This document shows, piece by piece, positions 24,951-34,640 of a DNA stretch of 64,000 bases. The notes under the pieces were generated by a model. The model had not been told where the DNA came from and searched no databases. It saw only the letters and a list, made by a program, of their open reading frames with translations. The position numbers and the translations under genes were made by a program. Each line of letters opens with the position of its first letter. Position 1 is the first letter of the stretch. Source of the DNA: Piper betle (Eukaryota > Streptophyta > Magnoliopsida > Piperales > Piperaceae); the NCBI GenBank assembly GCA_033002965.1, contig JAURVB010001876.1, positions 1-64,000 on the forward strand. The letters are read 5' to 3'.

Positions 24951-27780
24951 AGGAAGTAAGTACATCAAAACAACTGGTGAAGCTATAATTCGAATGTCTT
25001 ATCAAGACCAGGTCTTATATCTAATTTGCTGATACATAAGCTGGTTAAAGCATACATCATAATGTGTTGAATAAATACATGAACATGCATCAAGTACATA
25101 CAAAAGCACAAAGGAAACACCGGTGTGCTGAGCACAAATATGTGTAATAATTATTTGTCCTTCCACCAAAATTGACACAAAATACAAGAACACAAGACCT
25201 ATATATATAATAGATAAAACATCAGCAACGAGTATCACTGATCTGAAAAATAATTAGTACAAACTGGTAAACGAAATCTAATTTCCACAAAGAAGATAAA
25301 TAATGTATAATCTTTATGGGAATACTTAAAAGGCATCTACGGAGGAACCATAAAGCTGCAGATTTGATAGCATCCAAAACTGAAATGGTGTTGTGTCACA
25401 CTCAGCAAATGCCTCTATTGGCAATAACTGGTCCCACTCTTAAAAAAGTACATATCTTAAGCTCTCTCCAAACTTTTATATAACATCTAGCCAAGAGTAC
25501 TAAAGGGCGAGTGTTCTCAGGTTGTCAGTCACCTTCACTACTCTTTAATATCATAAGTCTAAATACGCGTTGTACACAATAATACTCATCTATTCCACTT
25601 TTCTTAGGGTGTGAGGAAGTTCAAAATGTAGAAATGTTAAAATCCCTAAGGAATGAAATAACCCCCTTACTAATCTAGAACCCGTTGCGAGCTGTATATG
25701 CGCCCGCTCACGGTTGACTCAAGGTCAAGTTTACCAACTCTAAACTCACTAAAATTCGTTGAAAACTATATATAAGGCTGAGAAAAGAATCATATAAATA
25801 AGCCCGAAGGTAACATGAGGTGAAGCTAAGTTTGAAAACAACACGAGAGACATTTTCCTCATAGGTTATTAATCACGAAAGTAAAATACTTTTAGATGGT
25901 TTGTGTTAAGTAGGGTCTGATAAAACAAACATTTAACACATCTTACAATCTGAAAATCAAATCCACGATAGAGTAGAAAGATAAAGCTAAGAAGAGACTT
26001 AACGGACGTGAAGTTCAAGCTCCAAATATATTGGCACATCTACAGCAAAGTCGGTTTCTAGAACTTACATCGAAACCCACTGCTAAGTAAAATCTGACAA
26101 CTCTATATAATGTATAGTTGTGGTGTGTGCTCATATCAATAATAATATCAACTCAAACAAAGGGCAATACAAAGGAAATAAATGAATAACGTCTAGCACA
26201 CAGAACGAGTCACACACAACCTGTAAATAAATAAACAGATTAAACTAGCCAAATAAATAAAATTATAATAAAAAATAATAGATACTTAAGTAAATATCAA
26301 GAAAAAAATAAAAACTAGTAAGTAACAAATTAAATGCTCATGAAAATAAATAAATGATTAAATAATGAATAATAAATAAATCGACATTTAATAAATAAAT
26401 AAACAAACTCATAAATATATAGATGAATAAGAAATATGTTAAAAAAAATACTATTCATGAATAGCAATAATAATATAAATAACACTAAATAAATATGTAA
26501 CCACATGCGAGTGAATATTAACACACACACACACACACACACACATGAGTATGTAAATAAATAAATATAATTAATTAATTAATAATTTTGTAAATAAATA
26601 AATAAATTAATATTTAATAACAATTAATCATGAATAAATAATAACATGCGTGAGAGCAAATAAATAATTATTGATTAATTAATTAAATTAAACAAGATAA
26701 GCGTGAATAAGAATAATATTATTAAGTAAATACATTATCAACAATAATGAATGATCGAACAATTATGCATCGTACACAACAAACATATAAAGAACAATAA
26801 ATAAATAAATAATGAATAAATAAGTAAGTAACAATTAATTAATTATAAATAAGTAAATAAAAATATTCATAATATCAAAATACGCCAAATAATGTAAATA
26901 TGAACTAGTAGGTAGTCTCGAATTACTGAAAACAATCAAAAAATGGGCGAGAAATGGTTGAAAAAGGTAACCGAGTCAACTGGGTTGAGTTGGATCGAGT
27001 CGAGTTGAGTCAACTCGGTCTAGGTTAGTTGCTAGCTGGGCTGGGTTGGGCTAGGTTGGACTCGGTGGATACGGACATGAGCACGACCATGACCGTGGGC
27101 CTACTGGGCATGTGATCGAACAAGTGAACACGGTCGCACGCAAGGGAATGCTAACACGATAATCAGGTACAATGGCCGTTGTCTTGCCCGCCGCTGAAAA
27201 ATGGTAATGGTGGCAAGGTTAGGGTCACCGTCAGTCGGGATCGACGGGGAACGATGAGGGGCATGGTGGTGGTGCCAACCAAAGGAGCCTTGCCACCATG
27301 TGGCTAGAAAATGGCTGAAAAGAGGGGAAAATGCCGCCATAAATGATGTCGTCGCCGACGATGATCGTGGCTAAGGCAAGGCTCGAGAGTGGTCTCAAAA
27401 TCTTAGCTTGGGGGAGGAGAAGCCATCTCGGTGGTTGGCCTCATCAGAGAGGGCTCGTCGGCACTGGAAAACTGCTCGAACGGCAATGACAACAGTGAGA
27501 AACGACTAACATAATGTTGTCTAAAGCTAGGCCTGGATCGATAGTATGCCGCGAGGTGATGGTGGTGGTCCGATGGCTGGAGTCTCATCGGCAGCAACCC
27601 AAACTGGCAACGGCCTAGATTTAGCCTTAAAACTTTGGCTAACACAAACAAGAACCTGTATACATCGAGTATATGTATATAACTCATGTTCTGCTATAGT
27701 ATAAATGAAATTATCATATATATATATCGGATATATTCAAATTTCATAACATACTCATACTGTCATCTGGCCCTCATCCT
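24951..27780 (-). mobile_element. Possible diverged antisense member of the large-LTR family
   Basis: On the minus strand the order is a GC-rich block (27700-27060), a long AT-rich block, then a stretch near 25240-25190 reading ACTCGTTGCTGATG and TATATATAGGTC. This matches the order in the solo LTR at 29256-32123, which has ACTCGTTACTGACGG then TATATATGTAGGTG. Size is also similar. Ends and target duplication were not found, and similarity is limited to short blocks, so this is an inference. Confidence 0.3.
26160..26880. repeat. AATA/AAATA-rich low-complexity tract with a CA microsatellite
   Basis: About 700 bases are dominated by irregular AAATA and AATAAATAA motifs on the plus strand, with a pure (AC)n run at about 26520-26544. 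No coding potential. Confidence 0.75.
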
Positions 27781-27868
27781 CATGGTGTGACATGAATCGG
27801 GCAACATGTGAGGAAAACCCTAACTTGCAGAAAGGAAGTGGTTACATGGGGCAAGACAAGGAGAGTCT

Positions 27869-28273
27869 TGCTTCCTGTCATGTCCAAGTACTGTTGCAGC
27901 AAAGGTTTCCTCGTGCATGGCCTCTTTGTTCTGGTTTTGGGCCCTTTGGGCCAACCAAGCTCATGTCCAAGAACTGTTGCAGCAAAGGCTTTTCTAGTAA
28001 GACATCCCCTCGTGCATGGCCTCTTTGTTCTGGTTTTGGGCCCTTGGGCCCCAACCAAGCTCATGTCCAAGTACTATTGCAGCAAAGGCTTTCTGGTAGA
28101 CATCCCCTCATACATGACCTCTTTGTTATGGTTTTGGGCCCTTTGGGCCCCCAACCAAGCTCATGTCCAAGTACTGTTGCAGCAAGGCTTTTCTGGTAAG
28201 ACATCCCCTCGTGCATGGCCTCTTTGTTCTGGATTTTGGGCCCTTTGGGCACCCAACCAAGCTCTGATACAAC
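27869..28273. repeat. Tandem array of ~100-bp units beside a TRIM
   Basis: The block starting TCATGTCCAAG recurs at 27878, 27961, 28061 and 28161 and would recur near 28261. The period is 100 bp after a shorter first unit. Each unit holds a GGGCCC-rich stretch, GTGCATGGCCTCTTTGTTC and CAAGCTCATG. The array ends at 28258-28273 with AAGCTCTGATACAAC, a degenerate primer-site complement directly abutting an LTR at 28274, so it was probably the internal region of another minus-strand TRIM. Open frames through it are repeat artefacts. Confidence 0.8.
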
Positions 28274-28785
28274 TGTTGGGCTCTTCGGGCCCCAAAAAGA
28301 CTTGTAATAGATGTCATGGGCCTCTCTTAATCCAAAAATTAACTTAAAGAATAAGGCTTTCCAATTAGCCTATATACAACTCACCAACACCTTCTACGAT
28401 CGATGTGGGATAAACTCAACAACTCCCCTTCACACATCGGGTGACTCCAAAACAATCATCGTCTGGCAATCTTACACCTTTCATCAGACGGCGCCTACCT
28501 GGTAAACTCCCCTCAAATCATCAGGTAGAACCTATGAAGGAGACATCCATAATCGGCGTAAGGCAAACCCGGCTCGAACCTGGCTCTGATACCACTTTTT
28601 GGGCCCTTTCGACCCTCAATTAGCCTCTAATACCACTGTTAGGCCCTTTGGGCCCCCAAAAGGGACTTGCGATAGGTGTCACAAGCTTCTCTTAATTCAA
28701 AAGCCAGCTTAGGGAATAAGGCTTTTCATTAGCCTATAAATAAGTCACCAACGTCATCCATAACTGATGTGGGTTAAGCCCAATA
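28274..28785 (-). mobile_element. TRIM element, complete, minus orientation
   Basis: In element orientation the 5' LTR is 28785-28637 and the 3' LTR is 28421-28274, each about 149 bp, starting TGTTG-like and ending TAACA or CAACA. The primer site lies at 28594-28581 (complement of TGGCTCTGATACCA), and a purine-rich tract GAAGGGGAGT precedes the 3' LTR. The ~215-bp interior has no open frame. The element is a non-coding retrotransposon that would need proteins supplied in trans. Confidence 0.75.
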
Positions 28786-29140
28786 AGTAGTATCAAAGCC
28801 AAGTTACGATCTTAAGAGATTTGGTGTTTGCCTACACCGATTGTCGAAGTTTCCTTCATGGGTTCTACCTGATGATTTAAGGGGAGTTTGCCAGGTGGGT
28901 GTCGTCTGATGACAAGAGAGATTGCCAGCCAATAATGGTTTCGGGAACGCCCGATGTATGAAGGGGAGTTGTTAGGTTTATCCCACATCGGTCATAGATG
29001 ATGTTGGTGACTTGTTTATAGGCTAATGGAAAAGCTTTATTCCCTAAGTTGGCTTTTGGATTAAGAGAGGCCTGTGACACCTATTGCAAGTCCCTTTTGA
29101 GGAGCCCAAAGGGCCTAACAATGATATTAGAGCCTGGTTG
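28786..29140 (+). mobile_element. Partial TRIM in plus orientation, sharing a border with the minus TRIM
   Basis: A primer-like AGTATCAAAGCC at 28789-28800 is followed by an interior related to that of the adjacent minus element, then GAAGGGGAGT and an LTR at 28970-29120. After this LTR comes another primer-like sequence (TGATATTAGAGCC), the start of a further lost copy. The expected upstream LTR in this orientation is missing; its place is taken by the LTR of the opposite-strand element. Together, 28637-29120 form a palindrome with ~150-bp arms. Confidence 0.7.
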
Positions 29141-29255
29141 GGCGAAGGGCCCAAGACTGTCAAACCTACATCTATTGCTAGGCCCAAGACTGTCAAACCT
29201 ACATCTATTGCTAAGAGTTTTTGCTACGCCAAGACTTCCCAATAGACACACATGG

Positions 29256-32123
29256 TGTAAAACCCGTGACTCGAGTCAGAGTTTTACGGGAGTGAACCAG
29301 TCGGTTCAACCGTTGGTTCGAGTCGAGTTAGCTTCATGGACCGCGAGCTGAGTTGAGGCCAGCTGTGAGTTATGAGCGATGAGGGTCATGTATGCTCAAG
29401 TGTACGATGATAACGCCTGAAAGATGATGAAAAATGGGTTATCAAGTATATGGAGGTATGCAGTATTGATTGTTATTTTTATTTTATCGCAGAATAGTTT
29501 TAGGCCGAATAACGCATTAGGACGCGTTGGATTATATTCGGGTGGGTTATTAGTTATAGAGCATGCCATTTGGATGTTGTTGTGTTTGTTTAATTTTATG
29601 GGATTTTTCCATATTTTTCTAGATTTTTTTAGAATTTATTACGAACTAGTTATTATTTTGACTCGAGTAGGAATCGAGTCAATACTTAATTACGAAACTG
29701 CCACTGGAGTATATTTTCTCCATTCCCGACACTTCCCCCTTCCAAAACCCTAGCCGCCGCCGCCCCTCATGCTCGTCGCCGCCGTCGCCGTCGTACAGCC
29801 GCTGATCAACGCCGCCGCCACCCAACCGCCGCCCCGCCCCGCCGTGCAGTCGCCATGCCGCCACGACCCACCCTGGCCACCGTCTCGCCGCCACGACGCC
29901 AGAATCGCCCCACAAGCCGCGACACGCTCCCTCGGTCGATTCGCCGCCGTCCGGGCCGCTCCGCCGCCGCTGTGACCCCGACGACCACCCTCTCGCCGTC
30001 ACCGACGTTTCCCCCATCATCCCGACCGCCGACGAGGCCGGCCGCAGCCCCGATCGGAGCACGCCGCCGCCGCCACCCATTTTGATGCCGCCGCCATTTT
30101 GATGCCGCCATTGCCGCCTCGGCTACCCTGTTTGACACCACCATTGGACCAAGCTCATCGAGCTGGTGCCGATAGATCCCCTGATTGCCCCGTCCCGAAT
30201 CATCGCCGGAAAACCGCCGACACTCGCCGAAACTACTGGAACCGCCGAAAAAATTGGATTCGTGGGAAATTCGCCGGATCATCCGCCGAACACACCCGAT
30301 CCAATCTGATCGGACTTCGGACGCCGCTAGGTGCCGAATTCGAGTTTCGAGCCACGAAACGGAAACCCTAACCATCGCCGATTTTCGACGACGCGAGGTA
30401 TAATTTATTTTAACTTAATTATTTGAAAGTATTGCTTATTAGAATTGCATGCTAGGATTGGTGAATTGTGTGTTATAATAATATATATAAATGTAGATTT
30501 GATTAAGGATAAAATATGAAATTTGTTTGATTGAGTGGTGTTAAAAAATGGAGACTAAGAAACTAATTAGGGTAACTAGGTAATGATCATGATCTAATGC
30601 AAACTAGCCTAAGTAGACTTGCTAGAATTGATTGCTAGAATTGATATAGGTTGATGTGTGATGGTTGATGCGTGATTGTGTTGATTGTGTGTGCATGCTA
30701 TAGGATGTGTGATTCATCATGCGGGCGTTAGTTTTTAGCTTGATTGTGTAGGTACGGTGTAGGAGCTCGCCGCCTAGGCGCGTGGACCCGTTTGGAGCTT
30801 CTACCAGGTCCGTTTAGGACTCGTTCTCTGATTTACGCTACTCTATTGTGCATTTGATTTATCCTGTGCAGGACGAGTTAAGTGGAGTTTTATCGGATCC
30901 CACTTAACTCGGGCCATTTAGCCAACAGTTTTTTTCGGATTAATAACCCTCGAGGATGAGATCCCTCGAGTTTGTTTTCGAACTTCAGATCCAGCTCAAG
31001 TTGCCTTCGGGCCTATTGTATAAATCCCAACCCAGGCCTATATATGTATAGTTTTCGCGTTTTCGGTGAGAGATGGGATGAGGGTTACTTGCGGCCACGT
31101 CTTCAGATAGGGCGTGTGCTCGGAAGAGCGGGCTCTGGAGCTGGGGAGAACCCACTTCGTTCCCGAAGGATCCGGACAACTCCACCTTTGAGTTCCTCAA
31201 ACCCGGAGAAGTGTGGAGGTTTACGGGTACTGTAATGCAGCGCATGTCTAGACTTGTGGTTCAAAGGGTACTGAAGGCGACTGCCTAAGAGTGCTCGGCC
31301 TTTGTGCTCAAGGCCAGGAGTAATATGGAAGGTGCAGAGGGCGGTAAGGAATGAAATTTGATGCGAGAAGCGATAGAGAAATGGCCAAGGTATGAGAATG
31401 AGAAAGAAAGGGGGATGCTGTCGACCCGAGCGGCGAACGGCTCCCGTATGTGCCCTAATGAGAGTTCTTGAGGAAGTATATGGTTTTGATTCAACAGGAG
31501 AGTTTGCTCTCCTGTGCCAGATTGATATTAGTTATTTTTCGGGCCGGTAACACTCGTTACTGACGGTTTTTCTATATATATGTAGGTGAGGAATGCGAGC
31601 GATGAAAGCTGTCGGGACTGTGGAGGAGCAGCACGGTATGCTCGCTTGCACACGTGTACCTGCCGCGTGTAACGTATGTATAATGATGGTGTGTTATTGT
31701 TATGTAAATGATAATTTTGATGTGTTTGTTTGAATGAATTACTTGTTATGAAACAAACTGATAAATATGAATGAGTAGGGAGCATTGGAGTTCAAACTCG
31801 GCTCGGGTAAAAACGAATGAGATAATGATTTAATGTCAATGTAGATTGTTATATGTTATCGTATTTTCATAAAATGGTATATATTTTCTTTTGGTTTCTC
31901 ATTTATTGTTTTGTTTTGTCTCTGCTTGCACGTCATGGCATGCATGTAGGACTCCGTTAGAACCCAATTGTTCCCGTTCATGTATTTCATATTTGCATCT
32001 CCATCTTGAGATGCCGAGAGTAGATCCGGGTCGGCTTAACCGAATCTAGTAAATTAGTGAACGGTTCGGTCGCCGGTGACATTTCTGGGTCAGTTCACGG
32101 GTGAGCCGAAACGGGGTGTTACA
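29256..32123 (+). mobile_element. Solo LTR, 2868 bp (copy A), with 5-bp target duplication
   Basis: The element begins TGTAAAACCC and ends GGTGTTACA. It is flanked by CATGG at 29251-29255 and again at 32124-32128, a perfect 5-bp duplication. It has no gag, pol, primer site or polypurine tract, so it reads as a single long terminal repeat left after recombination between two LTRs. LTRs of 2.4-4 kb are known for Del/Tekay-type Ty3/gypsy chromoviruses, so that lineage is the best guess. A GC-rich block of CCG repeats lies at about 29745-30130. Two more plus-strand copies occur in this window (46491-48939 and 50022-52438). Open frames inside are not genes. Confidence 0.85.
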
Positions 32124-32128
32124 CATGG

Positions 32129-33279
32129 GGCGCACATAGTTCTGACTATTGATGATTCAAGACTATGTGCATGCCCGTAAGCATCCATGAGGAGCGTACG
32201 CAAGTCCTGCTCTACTCTGGAAATCAGTTTGTTAGTTTAAGTCTTTGGAGGAGCTTACCTTTGGGGGGGGGTGCTCGGACTAAGCTCGAGTTGATCTTTA
32301 GCTAGCATTCTTCTCTTTCTTATTATTTGACCTAAATACTATTTGAATATTAGATCTTTTGATTTTTCATAGCTACTTCATGCATAGTAGTAATTGTCAT
32401 AGTGAAAAATCAGCATTAATTATGCGTTTTTCTTCTAATTTTATGTAAATTAGGCCAGACATCTCGCTTGATGTGCAACCAATTATATTAGAGATGATCT
32501 CAAATTTTATAAACAATCTTTATTGAATTAATGATGAGATAGACTATAATAATTTGTTATCGTAGAGAGACTCTAATTTTAAGGATAGATTTTAATTAAG
32601 GAGATAAATTATAATAGTTTAATACATTTCTTTTATTTTGTTATATTCTGATTGCTTGATCATTTTCTACTTTTTATCATAGACCGACTGATCAAGCCAC
32701 TTTTAATTCTTTTTATTAATAAGAGTAGACATTAATATTTGTATACATTTTTATAATAATTTTTTTTGGTCAGGTATCGAGTTCTAAATTGAGTAGAGCC
32801 AAAGAGAGGTCAGCTTGTGCTAGCTATTTTTATTTGAGCTCTAATCTACTGAATGGGGCTAAACTCTATTTTATTTGAATAAAATAGAGTTTGATTAAGT
32901 TATTAACACCCCAATGCATTGTTTTTTTAATGGTTTGAAGTTTGACAGTCTTGGAAGTATTTTTTGCGACACAAAAGGCAAATGAAGGCGCTCTACTTTT
33001 TTAATTTTTATCGAAACCACTTTTTATTTTAATGTTGTCCTTCCCCTAATCTTCTCAAGGTATACTTACAAATCTATGCGAGAAATGCAATCTCAAAATA
33101 AAATATAATCATAAGTTAAAATAAATTATGTAATCGAGTTTTGCCTCGAGCACAAATGTAAATGTAAAGTTCATCATTTGATTTGGGGGAAAAGGTTTTT
33201 TATCGTTAGTATAACAACTACATAAATACACATGCAAAAATCGAACCTTTTCATCCCCCTACCCCCTTTTGTTAGTAAG
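32129..33279. other. AT-rich intergenic DNA
   Basis: No gene or defined element was seen. A short G8 tract lies near 32263-32270, and the rest is AT-rich. Confidence 0.4.
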
Positions 33280-34486
33280 CACTTTGGTGACAAAAGGCTT
33301 AAGTTTAGTGATAAGGGTGTTATCACTAAATTTGTCTCCAAAATTTTCGGTAACGAAGCTTCCCCATCTAATTGGATTCAATGGCACCAAAAATTTTCAG
33401 GGCCAAATTTCAACGGCAACTTGTCACCGATGTGTCACCAAATTTCATTGACAGTAATAAATAATCACAAAAAATGGTGGCATGAATCGATGATTAACAA
33501 TTGTCACCACAATTTGATAACAAATCAGTGATAAATTAAAAATAAATAAATAAATTGCCTGTGGGCAATGCCCATGTGGTGAGGTGTGGGGGCGGCATTG
33601 TCACGCGAGTGGCTGTTGGTGGCAATACAAAGGGCTCGTTAGAGCTGCACGAAGGGGTGGCAATGGCCACGTCGCAAGGGGTGCAGCGGATCAGGGCAGG
33701 AAAGTCAGCCTCCCTCGGTCGGGCGACAGGACCGAGGGAGCAGCGGAGCCAAGAGGGCGGCGAGGCCGAGAGGGGGCCGTGGGAGCGGCAGAGGTGAGTG
33801 GGCAGCGCAGGCTGGCCGAGCCGTTCGGGTTGGTTGTAGGGTGGAGCGGGAGCACCAAAGGGGGCGGGGTGGAGTCGCGGGGCGATCGGTCAAGCAGCAT
33901 TGCTAGGCAAGGTAGCAGCGAGGCATCTAGATACACGCGGTTGCATGTTATTAACATGCGGCCCTTGATGAGCTTGTGCCCTATTCAATTTTTTTGAAAA
34001 AAATTCAGATTTGTCATAAAAAACACAGTGGCAATTTGGTGACTAATTAAACGTTCATTGGAATTTTTAGTGATAGTTCGGTGGCAAATTTATAAAAATA
34101 ATAACATCAATATTTTAGTAGCAAAACTTTGGTGTCATCAATGTTGACACCCAAAAATGTTGTCAATTCATTAACAAATTTGTTTGTCACCACAACTTGC
34201 GGTGAAATTTGGTAACAAATTTATTTTAAAATGACACTAAAATTTCAATGGCAAATTTTAGTGTCGTTGACTTTTTATACAAAAAAATGGATTTAATTAC
34301 TTGACAAAATAATCTCTCACCAAAATTTTCGGTGACAAAGTTATGAAAAAAATAACATCAATATTTCAATGGTTTTTCAGTGGCAAATTTTTCTATCATC
34401 GTATTTCGGTGAAAGTTCGGTAGAAAATTTGTTAATGGAAATTTTAGTAATAATATTTTGGTGATAGAGTGGGGCTTCCACTAGTG
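33280..34486. mobile_element. CACTA-like non-autonomous DNA transposon with GC-rich core
   Basis: The right end, read on the minus strand, is CACTAGTGGAAGCCCCAC at 34486-34469, a typical CACTA-superfamily terminus. Both flanks contain many short subterminal motifs such as GGTGACAAA, TCACCAAA and AATGGCAAATTT in both orientations. The left end is uncertain; CACTTTGGTGACAAAAGGC at 33280 is a candidate. No clear 3-bp target duplication was found. The core at about 33555-33950 is strikingly GC-rich relative to its surroundings and may be a captured host fragment. No transposase is present. Confidence 0.6.
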
Positions 34487-34586
34487 AATTAATTGTTGGA
34501 AAAAATTAAGGTGAACTACATCCCATGTAGCCTATATGAACTACACTTTTAATTTGAACCTTTTCTAGTAGGCCTCACATAATGAG

Positions 34587-34640
<54 letters not shown>

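Noticed and set aside
27869..28273. Regular repeats that could suggest a CRISPR array
   Set aside because: Units are ~100 bp, contiguous and diverged, with no constant short repeat separated by unique spacers, in a plant nuclear context.
27792..28347. Open frames of 135-179 codons with repeated GPLGP/AHVQVLLQQ-like units
   Set aside because: They are the three-frame reading of a 100-bp tandem repeat and have no start context, splice support or known domain.
28572..28594. Possible tRNA-Met gene
   Set aside because: Only the 3' end of a tRNA is matched, next to an LTR end, as expected of a primer-binding site; no D-arm or anticodon arm is present.
28274..29120. Cassandra-type TRIM with 5S rRNA in the LTR
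   Set aside because: The LTRs contain a CCACATCGG-like phrase but no 5S rRNA internal promoter boxes or overall 5S similarity.
29679..30403. Arg/Pro/Ala-rich open frames of up to 189 codons on both strands
   Set aside because: They lie in the CCG-rich block of a solo LTR and recur in copies B and D only as base-composition artefacts.
30972..31245. Frame beginning MFSNFRSSSSCLRAYC conserved in two places (30972 and 47711)
   Set aside because: Conservation is explained by the two being copies of the same LTR; the surrounding non-coding sequence is equally conserved.
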